A stretch of DNA of 28,547 nt from Christensenella sp. UBA1750 (GTDB lineage Bacteria; Bacillota; Clostridia; Christensenellales; UBA1750), in NCBI GenBank assembly GCA_002315655.1, contig DCHO01000077.1:20974-49520 (forward strand), written 5' to 3'. Positions 1-7,825 of the stretch are shown one piece after another (within the stretch, counting starts at the first letter, position 1; each line of letters begins with the position of its first letter). The position numbers were made by a program, and so were the translations under genes. The notes beneath the pieces were generated by a model. It was not told the DNA's origin. It did not search any database and saw nothing but the letters and a program-made list of their open reading frames with translations.

Positions 1-284
1 GCATCCCGTAGGGGCGGGGTCTCCCTGCCCTCTTCCCGCCCGCAGGCGGCGTTCCTTCGTCCCTGATTCTTCATTTTTCAGTCTTCAGTTTTCAGTATTC
101 ATTCCCTCGTTCCATCCCGCGCCGCAGCGCGATACCCCTGGCTCCTCCGCTTGCGGGGGAGCTGTCAGCCGTCGAGGCTGACTGAAGGAGTCCCCGGGCG
201 CGGTCACGCCGCGCCCGGCCAAATCACCCCCGGAGGGTCTGTGACCCTCCGGGGGTGATTTGGCATCTCCCAACCGATGCTTCT
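1..284. repeat. Intergenic mosaic hairpin element downstream of rhaM (copy E1)
   Basis: No gene is visible here. Bases about 66-107 carry an AT-rich dispersed sequence (TTCAGTCTTCAGTTTTCAG and TATTCATT) that recurs near 9340-9380 and 16250-16640. From about 117 a GC-rich mosaic begins: a CGCGCCGCAGCGCGATA segment shared with 7597, a GGCTCC...GGAGCTGTCA hairpin, a short GTCAGCC/GGCTGAC hairpin (164-182), the linker TGACTGAAGGAGTCCCC, a CCGGGCGCGG/CCGCGCCCGG hairpin (194-218), and a perfect 22-bp stem (218-239 with 243-264, loop TGT). The same linkers with different stems occur at 4797-4980 and 7597-7825. It lies just 3' of rhaM. No U-tract follows the stems, so it is not a canonical Rho-independent terminator. 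Confidence 0.75.
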
Positions 285-614
285 CTATTCATCCAGCCTG
301 AACGCAAACATTTCCTCCAGCTGCACGGCGTTCCCGTTTTCCGGGTCGAACTCCATCACCATGACGTCCTTCATGTATTCGTTCCACCGCGCCACAACCG
401 GGCTTTCCCCCTGCACCTTTTCGGCATAAGTCTTGCCCTTTTCGCACTCATAGTACCCGAACAGCTCATCGCCGTTGCGCCAGATCGTATAATTGCAGAT
501 TCCCGCCTCGGTCAGCGTTTCCTTCATTTCCGGCCAGATCTCGTCATGTCTGCGCTTATATTCCGCAGCCATGCCGGGCAGAATCCGCGCCCGCCACGTC
601 TTTCTTTCTCTCAT
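285..614 (-). CDS. rhaM: L-rhamnose mutarotase
   Basis: This 109-residue protein matches the RhaM family, which interconverts the alpha and beta anomers of L-rhamnose in the cytoplasm before isomerisation. Family length is about 104 residues. Visible family features are Tyr19 and His23 in the segment YKRRHDEIWPEM, the NYTIW stretch near residue 41, and the C-terminal LEEMF. The ATG at 614 is preceded by GAAGGAG at good spacing. It starts 17 bp after the lacZ stop codon on the same strand, so the two are almost certainly co-transcribed. No other rhamnose gene lies nearby, so the pairing with a beta-galactosidase suggests processing of mixed galactose/rhamnose glycans such as pectin side chains. 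That role is inference. Confidence 0.88.
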   Translation of the reverse strand: MRERKTWRARILPGMAAEYKRRHDEIWPEMKETLTEAGICNYTIWRNGDELFGYYECEKGKTYAEKVQGESPVVARWNEYMKDVMVMEFDPENGNAVQLEEMFAFRLDE

Positions 615-631
615 TTTCGTAAATCTCCTTC

Positions 632-3595
632 TTATTTCACGGTCAGCGTCACGTCAAACTCGACCTTCTCCGGCACACGATACTTTTTAAGCAGAGCCGG
701 GCCGCAGGAGTTGGAGCCCACGCCCGCCATGGCAAAGTCGATGCACAGAATCGTCCGCTTGTCCGCAACCAGCTCCCAGCTGTGCTTTTTGTTCGTCAGC
801 TCCTCCTGCGTGTAGTGGGAGGCATTGAAGGAGAACGCCTTGCCGGACACATTCAGCGCCGCGTGCGCATCCTTGATCGTCACCTCGCGGGTACCGTAGT
901 GGCTGTGATTCTCCTGCGGTTTCAGATAATCCTCAAACAGCTCGGAAACCTTCGCGTCATATCTGCCCAGTCTGCAGGCACGGTGCTTGTCGATGTAGCT
1001 TTCCGTGGGGCCGTAACCGAAATAGGACACCTGCTCCATACCCTCCCGCAGGAAGAACCGAAGCCCGATCCTCTGCACATCGGGCAGACGGGAATCGCCC
1101 TTCACGGCGCTGCCCGCAATGTTCAAATCGCCCTTGCCGTCCACGGTGTAGGTCACATGAACCCGCTCGATGGTCGCCACGGCGTCCGCCGCCAGCGCCA
1201 CATCCGCCACTACCTTCGCCACGCCGTCCTTTACGGCAGCGGCAATAGCGTGCACCTTCACGGTCATGCGGTCGTAGCCCATAGCACGCATCTGCACCGC
1301 AATGCCCATGTCGTTGTCGATGGGCGCACGCCAGATGTTCCATTGTGCCGGCTCGGTGAGCAGCACTTCGCCGTTCTTTACGATGGATTCCACCGCGCCA
1401 GTGCGCTTGGAGAAGCGATAGGCAAAGTATCCGCCCTTTACGGTAATGTCCTTCGCGGTCTCCTCCACGGCCACTTCGCCCTTTTCGGGAACGAAGTCCT
1501 TTGCGCCCGCATCTACAATGGTGATCTCGTCAAAGCCCAGATCGTGTCCGACTGGGTAGCAGGCGGTATTTACCTTGGAGGTATAGGCCAGGCACACCTG
1601 CACCAGCTTCCCTTCGGGAACTTCCCCGGGCAGAGCCACCCACTTTTCCTCATAAGGCTTTATGGACAAGTCCTTGATCTCCACCGTGGAGGTCACTTCT
1701 CCGTCCGCGAAATACACGCAGCTCACGTTGGCAAACTCGTCCGACTTCTGGAAGGCCTTCTGGTTGCGCAGCAGCACGGCGTTCTTTTCCCGGTCGTATT
1801 CCGCAACGCGCAGGGGACGGATGACGTTTTTGTATTCCTTTAATCCCGTGTGCGGTCTTCTGTCGGGGTAGTTCAGGCCGTCCATGCAGAAGTTGCCATC
1901 GTCCACGCTCTCATGAAAGTCGCCGCCGTAGTTGTAAATGGGCTTTCCGTCAATCGTCTTGCCCATGTAAATGGCGTGGTCGCACCATTCCCACACAAAG
2001 CCGCCGCAGAAGGTGTCGTATTTGTCAATAAAGCCCTGATAATCCTCCGCGTCTCCGGGGCCGTTGCCCATGGCGTGAATGTATTCGCACAGGATGAAAG
2101 GCACTTTTCTGTCCTTGTCCTCGCAGACCTGCTTCACATAGTCCACATGGGGATACATCTTCGACCAGAAATCGAGGTCGGAAGCGTCCTTGTCCCAGTC
2201 GCGGCAGGCACCTTCGTAGTGGAGCAAGCGCGTTTTGTCGGTCTTTTTGATCCACTTGGCCGCCTCGATGAAGTTGTGCCCGTAGCCGCTCTCGTTGCCC
2301 ATCGACCAGATGAGGACGCAGGGGCGGTTCTTGTCACGCATCACGTTTCTCTGCTGGCGATCCAGCACGATCTTTTCAAACATCGGGTCTTCCGCCAAAA
2401 TGGAAGCCTCGTTGTCGTTGTACGCGCCGTAGGCGGACACCGTGCCGTGAATTTCCAGATCGCTCTCGTCAATGACATAGAAGCCCAAAATGTCCATCAT
2501 TTCATAGAAAATCGGGCTGTTGGGATAGTGCGAGGTTCGCACGGCGTTGATGTTGTGCCGCTTCATGATGGTCAGATCGCGCAGCATTTCCTCCTGCGTC
2601 ACCGCAAAGCCGTTCACGGGGGAGGAATCGTGCCGGTTCACGCCGCGGAACTTGATCTTCTGCCCGTTTAATTTCACCACGTTGTTTTCCACATGAATCT
2701 CGCGCAGACCTACGTTGGTGCTGATCTTTTCGTTGTCCGTCACCAGCGTCAGTTCGTAAAGCTCCGGGGTCTCGGCGTTCCACAGATGGGGATTGTCAAT
2801 CTGAATAAAAATCCTGCCGAACTCCGCCTCGCCCATGGAAACGGGCTGCCCGCGATAAGTGAGCGCATAGCGCACCTTCGGCATTCCTGTGGTTTTCAGC
2901 TCCACGGAAACTGCCCATCTGCCGTTCTCCGCCACCGGCGTGCGCACGGTGAAGTCCACCACGCGGGAAACCGGGCGTTTCAGCAGATACACATCGCGGA
3001 AAATGCCGCTCATGCGGAACTTGTCCTGATCCTCGGCGTAGGTGCCAACCGACCACTTGAACACCAGCACCCGCACTTCGTTTCTGCCGTCTGTCAGATA
3101 CTTGGTCACATCAAACTCGGAGGTGGAGTGCGGCACGGTGGAAAAGCCCGCATACTGCCCGTTCACATACAGGAAATACGCCGAGTCCACGCCCTCAAAG
3201 TTGAGGAAATACTTGAATCCCGCGTCGATCTTGCAGTCGAACACCTTGACATACAGCCCGCAGGGGTTCTCGTCCGGGACGTAGGGCGGGTCGTAGGGGA
3301 TGGGGAAGCGGTAGTTGGTGTACTGGTGCTTGTCGTACCCCTTCATCTGCCAGCAGGAGGGCACCTCCATGGGCACCAGCCCGTCCTTGATGTCGGGCAC
3401 TTCGCCCTCCATCTCGTCCGCAGATGTATAATACTTGAAGCCCCACAGCCCGGAGAGCATCATCAGCCTGTCCGAGTGCGCCCGCTGCAGCGGCCCTTCG
3501 GGCTTTGCCTCGTTGTAGGGCACATAGTACGCACGGTTTTCCTCCACGTTCTCGTGCAACAGATTCGGGTCTTCCAAATACGCCTTGTAATTCAT
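632..3595 (-). CDS. lacZ: Beta-galactosidase, GH2 family, LacZ type
   Basis: This 987-residue enzyme hydrolyses terminal beta-galactosides; E. coli LacZ has 1023 residues. In order it has the N-terminal sugar-binding jelly roll (about 50-210), the immunoglobulin-like GH2 domain (about 215-300), the TIM barrel (about 305-600) and the C-terminal small-chain domain (about 700-985, with YFGYGPTESY). The acid/base glutamate is in SMGNESGYGHN (about residue 435) and the nucleophile in ILCEYIHAMGN (about 504). No signal peptide is visible, so it is probably cytoplasmic. The ATG at 3595 has AAGGAG nine bases upstream. That site lies inside the end of the acyltransferase gene, and the ATG overlaps its stop as ATGA, so translation may be coupled. 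GC content contrasts sharply with the AT-rich neighbour upstream. Confidence 0.95.
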   Translation of the reverse strand: MNYKAYLEDPNLLHENVEENRAYYVPYNEAKPEGPLQRAHSDRLMMLSGLWGFKYYTSADEMEGEVPDIKDGLVPMEVPSCWQMKGYDKHQYTNYRFPIPYDPPYVPDENPCGLYVKVFDCKIDAGFKYFLNFEGVDSAYFLYVNGQYAGFSTVPHSTSEFDVTKYLTDGRNEVRVLVFKWSVGTYAEDQDKFRMSGIFRDVYLLKRPVSRVVDFTVRTPVAENGRWAVSVELKTTGMPKVRYALTYRGQPVSMGEAEFGRIFIQIDNPHLWNAETPELYELTLVTDNEKISTNVGLREIHVENNVVKLNGQKIKFRGVNRHDSSPVNGFAVTQEEMLRDLTIMKRHNINAVRTSHYPNSPIFYEMMDILGFYVIDESDLEIHGTVSAYGAYNDNEASILAEDPMFEKIVLDRQQRNVMRDKNRPCVLIWSMGNESGYGHNFIEAAKWIKKTDKTRLLHYEGACRDWDKDASDLDFWSKMYPHVDYVKQVCEDKDRKVPFILCEYIHAMGNGPGDAEDYQGFIDKYDTFCGGFVWEWCDHAIYMGKTIDGKPIYNYGGDFHESVDDGNFCMDGLNYPDRRPHTGLKEYKNVIRPLRVAEYDREKNAVLLRNQKAFQKSDEFANVSCVYFADGEVTSTVEIKDLSIKPYEEKWVALPGEVPEGKLVQVCLAYTSKVNTACYPVGHDLGFDEITIVDAGAKDFVPEKGEVAVEETAKDITVKGGYFAYRFSKRTGAVESIVKNGEVLLTEPAQWNIWRAPIDNDMGIAVQMRAMGYDRMTVKVHAIAAAVKDGVAKVVADVALAADAVATIERVHVTYTVDGKGDLNIAGSAVKGDSRLPDVQRIGLRFFLREGMEQVSYFGYGPTESYIDKHRACRLGRYDAKVSELFEDYLKPQENHSHYGTREVTIKDAHAALNVSGKAFSFNASHYTQEELTNKKHSWELVADKRTILCIDFAMAGVGSNSCGPALLKKYRVPEKVEFDVTLTVK

Positions 3596-4743
3596 GGTAT
3601 CGACTCCTTCATATTATAGTTTTTAATATTCATCCAATTATCCACTTTATCAAATGTCTTTTCAAACCTGCTGAATAAGTATTTGGTACAAGGTTTATGA
3701 AATACATAATATCTCACCTTTTCAACAGCAATCCCGACAGTGAACACACAAAGCACTATCAATAGATACTGTATCGGAAAGAAAACACCTTGAGCAAGTA
3801 AACCATATTGAATACATTTTCCATTTATATAATTAAGAACATTTGGTAATCCAAAGTAACTGTTTTCATGAAACAAATAAACGCCCAATGTGCTTTCTGC
3901 TATCTTATTCACAAACTTGTTGTTTTTCGGTTTTGTTTTGATTACAGTAAAAAAGATAAGCAGAGAATCAATTAGAATGATAAATGAGTGCCGACCCGTA
4001 CTTCCCAAAAATTTATTCGTCCACATTCTTCCATAGGATAAAACCCCATGTAAAGAAGGAACTAAAGCTAATAATTTGCTAAGAATAATAACTCCCGTGA
4101 CAACTACGATTGACTTCCAATTTGCAATTCTTACAATTTTTGATCCATGTTTCTTTGCATAGCCAATAAAATAATAGAGATAAATAAAATACATAATATC
4201 AGCAACAGGAGAAGATGAAAAATGAGAATATATTGGGATAAAAGAAAATATGATTAGTGATTTTCTGTATATATCTTTAGATATAGATTCTATCAATAGA
4301 TTTACTATCGGAAAAGACAGATACATAAAAAAATAGGAAGTTACAAACCAATAATAATTGCTCCATAAGGGAAGAAAAAAATCATTTGTCTCAGTGAGAA
4401 TTACAGACTTAATTATCTCATATATGCTCTCTCCATTTTTGATAAGAACAAACAAATAAACAAGAAAGAAAACAAGAACATAAGAGAAAACCTGAAAAAC
4501 AATGTTAATGAGTCTTCTTGATTTGAATTTCTGGTCTACGAGAAACCACGCACTTATCATTACAAACAAGTCAACACCAATAAGTCCCCATGATCCAAAT
4601 AGGATATTGGACACAGAAACAATCGTCGAAGCTTCTCCAGAATAGTTTGACCGCGTAGCATGGAAGGCAATAATCAACAGCATTGAGACAATTCGCAATA
4701 ACTCAATATTTGAGTTCCTTTCTCGCTGTACCCCCCCCCACAT
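3592..4743 (-). CDS. Acyltransferase family 3 integral membrane protein, probably phase-variable (currently OFF)
   Basis: The product has many hydrophobic segments (roughly ten) and the N-terminal NSNIELLRI...IIAFH pattern typical of acyltransferase-3 proteins, which acylate cell-surface or exported glycans. The His after the first membrane helix is the usual catalytic residue. As given, the frame can start only at the ATG at 4743, which has no ribosome binding site and runs straight into nine G (4731-4739). A much better start, ATGATG at 4774/4771 with AAGGAG at 4782-4787 (7-base spacing), reads through the G tract into another frame and stops after 23 codons. With 8 or 11 G it would enter this gene in frame and give about 394 residues. 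The gene is clearly AT-rich compared with lacZ and the 2-hydroxyacid dehydrogenase, which suggests horizontal acquisition. The substrate is unknown. Confidence 0.85.
   Translation of the reverse strand: MWGGVQRERNSNIELLRIVSMLLIIAFHATRSNYSGEASTIVSVSNILFGSWGLIGVDLFVMISAWFLVDQKFKSRRLINIVFQVFSYVLVFFLVYLFVLIKNGESIYEIIKSVILTETNDFFLPLWSNYYWFVTSYFFMYLSFPIVNLLIESISKDIYRKSLIIFSFIPIYSHFSSSPVADIMYFIYLYYFIGYAKKHGSKIVRIANWKSIVVVTGVIILSKLLALVPSLHGVLSYGRMWTNKFLGSTGRHSFIILIDSLLIFFTVIKTKPKNNKFVNKIAESTLGVYLFHENSYFGLPNVLNYINGKCIQYGLLAQGVFFPIQYLLIVLCVFTVGIAVEKVRYYVFHKPCTKYLFSRFEKTFDKVDNWMNIKNYNMKESIP
4731..4739 (-). repeat. Homopolymer G9 tract, candidate slipped-strand phase switch
   Basis: Nine consecutive C on the plus strand (G on the coding strand) lie directly after the only in-frame ATG of the acyltransferase. 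Frame arithmetic: the upstream SD-ATGATG start enters the gene frame with 8 or 11 G but terminates early with 9 G. No other run of similar length was noticed in the window. A sequencing or assembly error in the homopolymer is the main alternative. Confidence 0.75.
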
Positions 4744-4796
4744 TCGTTTTATTGCTAATTTTATTGTTCATCATCTAACTTCTCCTTAGTTACTTT

Positions 4797-4980
4797 TGAT
4801 CAGGCTTGCCTGTATTTTGACTAAAGGGGCGTTTCTTGGCTCCTTCGCGTGCGAGGGAGCTGGCAAAAATCAGGCTTGCCTGATTTTTGTCTGAGGGAGT
4901 CCCCGGAGCCCGTCGAGGGCTCCCGCGGCCGGTTGCCCACCCCCTTGCGGGGTGGGCAACCGGTTAGCGCCCGTACCTGT
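4797..4980. repeat. Mosaic hairpin element (copy E2) with stop-codon-proximal core
   Basis: Between the acyltransferase start and the 3' end of the 2-hydroxyacid dehydrogenase. It contains GGCTCC...GAGGGAGCT (from 4838), an AAAAATCAGGC/GCCTGATTTTT hairpin, the linker CTGAGGGAGTCCCCGG, a GGAGCCC/GGGCTCC hairpin, and a 15-bp stem (4929-4943 with 4949-4963). Its right end, 4962-4978, is the 17-nt core AGGTACGGGCGCTAACC read on the minus strand, 7 bases after the stop codon at 4986. The linkers match copies at 117-264 and 7597-7825 while the stems differ. Confidence 0.75.
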
Positions 4981-4985
4981 TCCGC

Positions 4986-5945
4986 CTAATACTTCATCTC
5001 CCGGTTCACCGCCCCGGGCAGCTCTTTCCCTTCCAGATACGCATGGAAATTCTCCGCAAACCATTGGGCGTGCTTCATTTTGCTGGCGCCCAGCCCGGAT
5101 ATGTGCGGTGTAATGAGCAGGTTCGGGCAATCCCACAGAGGATGATTCTCCGGCAGCGGCTCCGGGTCGGTCACATCCAGCCCCGCAGCCGCAATGTGCC
5201 CGTTTTTCAGTCCTTCCATGAGCGCCTCGGTATTCACAATCGACCCGCGCCCGATGTTGACAAGCACCACGCCGTCCTTCATCCTTGCAATTTTTTTCGC
5301 ATTAAGCAAATCCTTCGTAAACGGCGACCCCGGCAGACAAACCAGCACAAAATCCGCCTGCGGCAATAGCTCGTTCAGCCCGTTCTCGCCGGTATAAATC
5401 GCATCGTAGGGTTCAAACGCCTCGCAGGGGTGCAGCTTGTAGCCCAGCACCTTTGCGCCCATGGCTTTTAAGATGCGCCCGGCGTTGTTGCCGATGTCCC
5501 CGGTGCCCAGCACCGCCGCCGTCTTGCCGTAGACGTTCCCCAGCATGGGAACCCCCGGCCACTGCTTCTTTTCCATATTCTTCACCGACGGCACGATTCC
5601 GTGCAGCACCGCCATGAGCAGCGCGATGACGTGCTCGCCCACCGCGTCAAAGTACACCCCCGCGCCGTTGGACACGGGCAGTTTTTCCCCGTGGCAGCGG
5701 TTCACCTCGTCGATGTACCCGTCCACGCCCGCCGATACCGTGTGGATGAACTTCACATTCTTCGCCGGGGCGATCTGGCTTTTATCGCCGTAGTTCATCA
5801 GCACCTCGGCCTTTTCCAGAATATCGTCCGGCACCTTCTCAAACCGCTTGTAGGAAAGGAAGGAAAACTCGGGAAACTCCTTCCGCAAAAACGCCATGGG
5901 TTCTTCGCCCAAATCGTACCCGACCACGCAAAGTCTCTCTGTCAT
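4986..5945 (-). CDS. D-isomer-specific 2-hydroxyacid dehydrogenase, NAD(P)-dependent
   Basis: This 319-residue protein has the two-domain fold of the D-2-hydroxyacid dehydrogenases, which reduce 2-keto acids to D-2-hydroxy acids. The nucleotide-binding GTGDIG motif is near residues 147-152. The catalytic Arg is in NIGRGSIVN (about 233), the Glu in DPEPLP (about 262) and the His in ITPHISG (about 281). The start chosen is ATG 5945 (MTERLC) because GGGGGA sits 7 bases upstream; an earlier ATG at 5960 overlaps that binding site. Exact substrate (glyoxylate/hydroxypyruvate, phosphoglycerate or another keto acid) cannot be read from sequence alone. It lies 69 bp after citramalate synthase on the same strand, so it may be transcribed with it. 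Confidence 0.85.
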   Translation of the reverse strand: MTERLCVVGYDLGEEPMAFLRKEFPEFSFLSYKRFEKVPDDILEKAEVLMNYGDKSQIAPAKNVKFIHTVSAGVDGYIDEVNRCHGEKLPVSNGAGVYFDAVGEHVIALLMAVLHGIVPSVKNMEKKQWPGVPMLGNVYGKTAAVLGTGDIGNNAGRILKAMGAKVLGYKLHPCEAFEPYDAIYTGENGLNELLPQADFVLVCLPGSPFTKDLLNAKKIARMKDGVVLVNIGRGSIVNTEALMEGLKNGHIAAAGLDVTDPEPLPENHPLWDCPNLLITPHISGLGASKMKHAQWFAENFHAYLEGKELPGAVNREMKY

Positions 5946-6014
5946 GTGATTTTCCCCCATATTTCTCTGTTTTTCTATTCATGTGGTACACGCATTTTTT
6001 ACGCCTGTCATTTC

Positions 6015-7577
6015 TTACTCATGTTTTTCCTCATGCTCTAAGAACGCATCCACGGAGTCCGTCAGCGCAATCCACGCCGCCTGCAAAATGGACGGATCGA
6101 CCCCCACGGTGCCGAAATCGCGCTTCCCGTCGGTGGAACGGATGAACACGCGCACGGAGGAGGCCGTGCCGGACAGGTTCACCACGCGCACCTTAAAGTC
6201 GGTAAGCTTCAGTTTATTGAGCTGCGGATAGAACACCGTCAGCGCTTTTCTCAGGGCGCAGTCCAGCGCGTTCACGGGGCCGTCGCCCTCGGCGGCGGTG
6301 ATCTCCACCTTTTCTCCGACCTTCACCTTGATGGTCGCCATGGTGTAGGTCACATCCTCCGGCCGCTGGCAGAGCACCTGAAAATCCAGCGCCTCATAAA
6401 AGGGCTTGTATTTCCCCAGCGCCTTTTTCACCATCAGCAGGAAGGAATCCTCCGCGTCCTCGAACTGGTAGCCCAGATATTCCATTTTTTTGAGCCGCTT
6501 GTAGAGCATTTCCAATTCCGGCGATTCCCGCGTCAGGGTCGGCTCCACCTTCTGCAATTTCGGCAGCAGCAGTGCGCGCCCGGATAAGTCCGACAGCGCA
6601 AAGGCGCGGGCGTTGCCCACCTCCTCCGGCAGAACGTGCTCAAAGGAGCGCGGATTCTTCATCACCCCGTCAATGTGCATCCCGCCCTTGTGGGTGAAGG
6701 CCGCCTCGCCGACGTAGGGCATCCGAATGTCGTGGGTGAGGTTCGCCACCGACGACACAAATTCCGAAATCTCCGTGATCCTGTTCACCTGCGGAAAGCA
6801 GGAAATCCCCATTTTCAGCACTAAATTCGGAATCACACAGGTCAGGTCGGCGTTTCCGCACCTCTCGCCCAGCCCGTTTACAGTCCCCTGCACAACGGAC
6901 ACGCCCCGGCGCACCGCCGTCAGCGAGCAGGCTACCGCCGTGCCGCAGTCGTTGTGCGCGTGAATGCCCAGTTTTCCCGGATAAAGCGGCGCAACCGCGT
7001 CCACCACGTTGCGCACATCCTCCGGCAGCGTTCCGCCGTTTGTGTCGCACAAAATAAGATAATCCGCGCCCGCATCCATGGCCGCTTTCAGCGTGGAAAG
7101 CGCATAATCGGCATCGTCCGTATACCCGTCAAAAAAGTGCTCCGCGTCAAAAAACACCGTTTTTCCCGCTTTTTTGAGCACACAAACGGAATCTGTAATC
7201 ATCCGCAGATTTTCTTCCAAAGTGGTTTTGAGCACCTCGCGCACATGAAACGCCGAGGACTTGCCGACAATCGAGACGCACGGGCAGGAAAGAGCGCACA
7301 GCAAATTAAGCCCCTCATCCTCGCTTGCCTTTGCGCCCACCCGGCAGGTGGAGCCGAAGGCGACCAGAGAAGCGTTTTTCAGCGGCTCTTTTCTGAGCAC
7401 TTCAAAAAGCTCGGCGTCCCTGGGATTGCTCTGCGGATTTCCGCCCTCAATGAAGTTCATCCCCGCTTCGTCCAGCTTTCGCGCAATCTCCAGCTTGTCC
7501 TGCAAGGAGAACGTTACCGCGTGTCCCTGCGCCCCGTCCCGGAGCGTTGTGTCATAAAGAAAAACTTTCCGTTCCAT
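6015..7577 (-). CDS. cimA: (R)-citramalate synthase
   Basis: This 520-residue enzyme condenses acetyl-CoA with pyruvate to give citramalate, the entry to the threonine-independent isoleucine route. The N-terminal HMGL-like TIM barrel shows DTTLRDGAQG (residues 9-18), IEGG near 43, the metal-binding HAHND (206-210) and GTVNGLGERCGNADL (about 231-245). The C-terminal third (from about 380) fits the LeuA-type regulatory domain, so feedback control by isoleucine is likely from family knowledge. Length and the IEGG/SNPRD segment favour CimA over isopropylmalate synthase. The ATG at 7577 has only a weak binding site (ACGGAT region). The 248-bp gap upstream, to pepV, is mostly a mosaic hairpin element. 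Confidence 0.88.
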   Translation of the reverse strand: MERKVFLYDTTLRDGAQGHAVTFSLQDKLEIARKLDEAGMNFIEGGNPQSNPRDAELFEVLRKEPLKNASLVAFGSTCRVGAKASEDEGLNLLCALSCPCVSIVGKSSAFHVREVLKTTLEENLRMITDSVCVLKKAGKTVFFDAEHFFDGYTDDADYALSTLKAAMDAGADYLILCDTNGGTLPEDVRNVVDAVAPLYPGKLGIHAHNDCGTAVACSLTAVRRGVSVVQGTVNGLGERCGNADLTCVIPNLVLKMGISCFPQVNRITEISEFVSSVANLTHDIRMPYVGEAAFTHKGGMHIDGVMKNPRSFEHVLPEEVGNARAFALSDLSGRALLLPKLQKVEPTLTRESPELEMLYKRLKKMEYLGYQFEDAEDSFLLMVKKALGKYKPFYEALDFQVLCQRPEDVTYTMATIKVKVGEKVEITAAEGDGPVNALDCALRKALTVFYPQLNKLKLTDFKVRVVNLSGTASSVRVFIRSTDGKRDFGTVGVDPSILQAAWIALTDSVDAFLEHEEKHE

Positions 7578-7596
7578 ACAATTATCCGTTTCTTTC

Positions 7597-7825
7597 CGCG
7601 CCGCAGCGCGATAGGCTTCCCCACCGCAGTGGGGAAGCTGTCACCGCAGGTGACTGAAGGGGCGTTTTTCCCGCCCGCAGGCGTAAGGCTCCCCCACTTG
7701 TGGGGGAGCTGTCAAATCTGCGTTGCAGATTTGACTGAGAGGGTCCCCGGAGCCCGTCGAGGGCTCCCGCGGCCTTCCCACCCACCCCCTTGTGGGGTGG
7801 GTGGGAAGGTTAGCGCCCGTACCTG
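7597..7825. repeat. Mosaic hairpin element (copy E3) abutting the pepV stop codon
   Basis: Fills the pepV-cimA gap. A partial unit (7597-7665: CGCGCCGCAGCGCGATA, GGCTTCCCC hairpin, AGCTGTCA-ccgcagg-TGACTGA) is followed by a full unit: GGCTCCCCCACTTGTGGGGGAGCTGTCA begins at about 7693 and continues with an AATCTGC/GCAGATT hairpin, TGACTGAGAGGGTCCCCGG, a GGAGCCC/GGGCTCC hairpin and a 16-bp stem (7773-7788 with 7794-7809). The core AGGTACGGGCGCTAACC on the minus strand occupies 7808-7824, one base after the pepV TAA. Confidence 0.75.

Noticed and set aside
218..264. 22-bp perfect stem as a Rho-independent terminator for rhaM
   Set aside because: On the minus strand the stem is followed by GC-rich sequence with no U-tract, and it belongs to a repeated mosaic element.
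782..3619. Long plus-strand open frames opposite lacZ
   Set aside because: They are shadow frames of a complete GH2 gene, with no ribosome binding sites and His/Val/Gly-rich translations typical of antisense GC-rich DNA.
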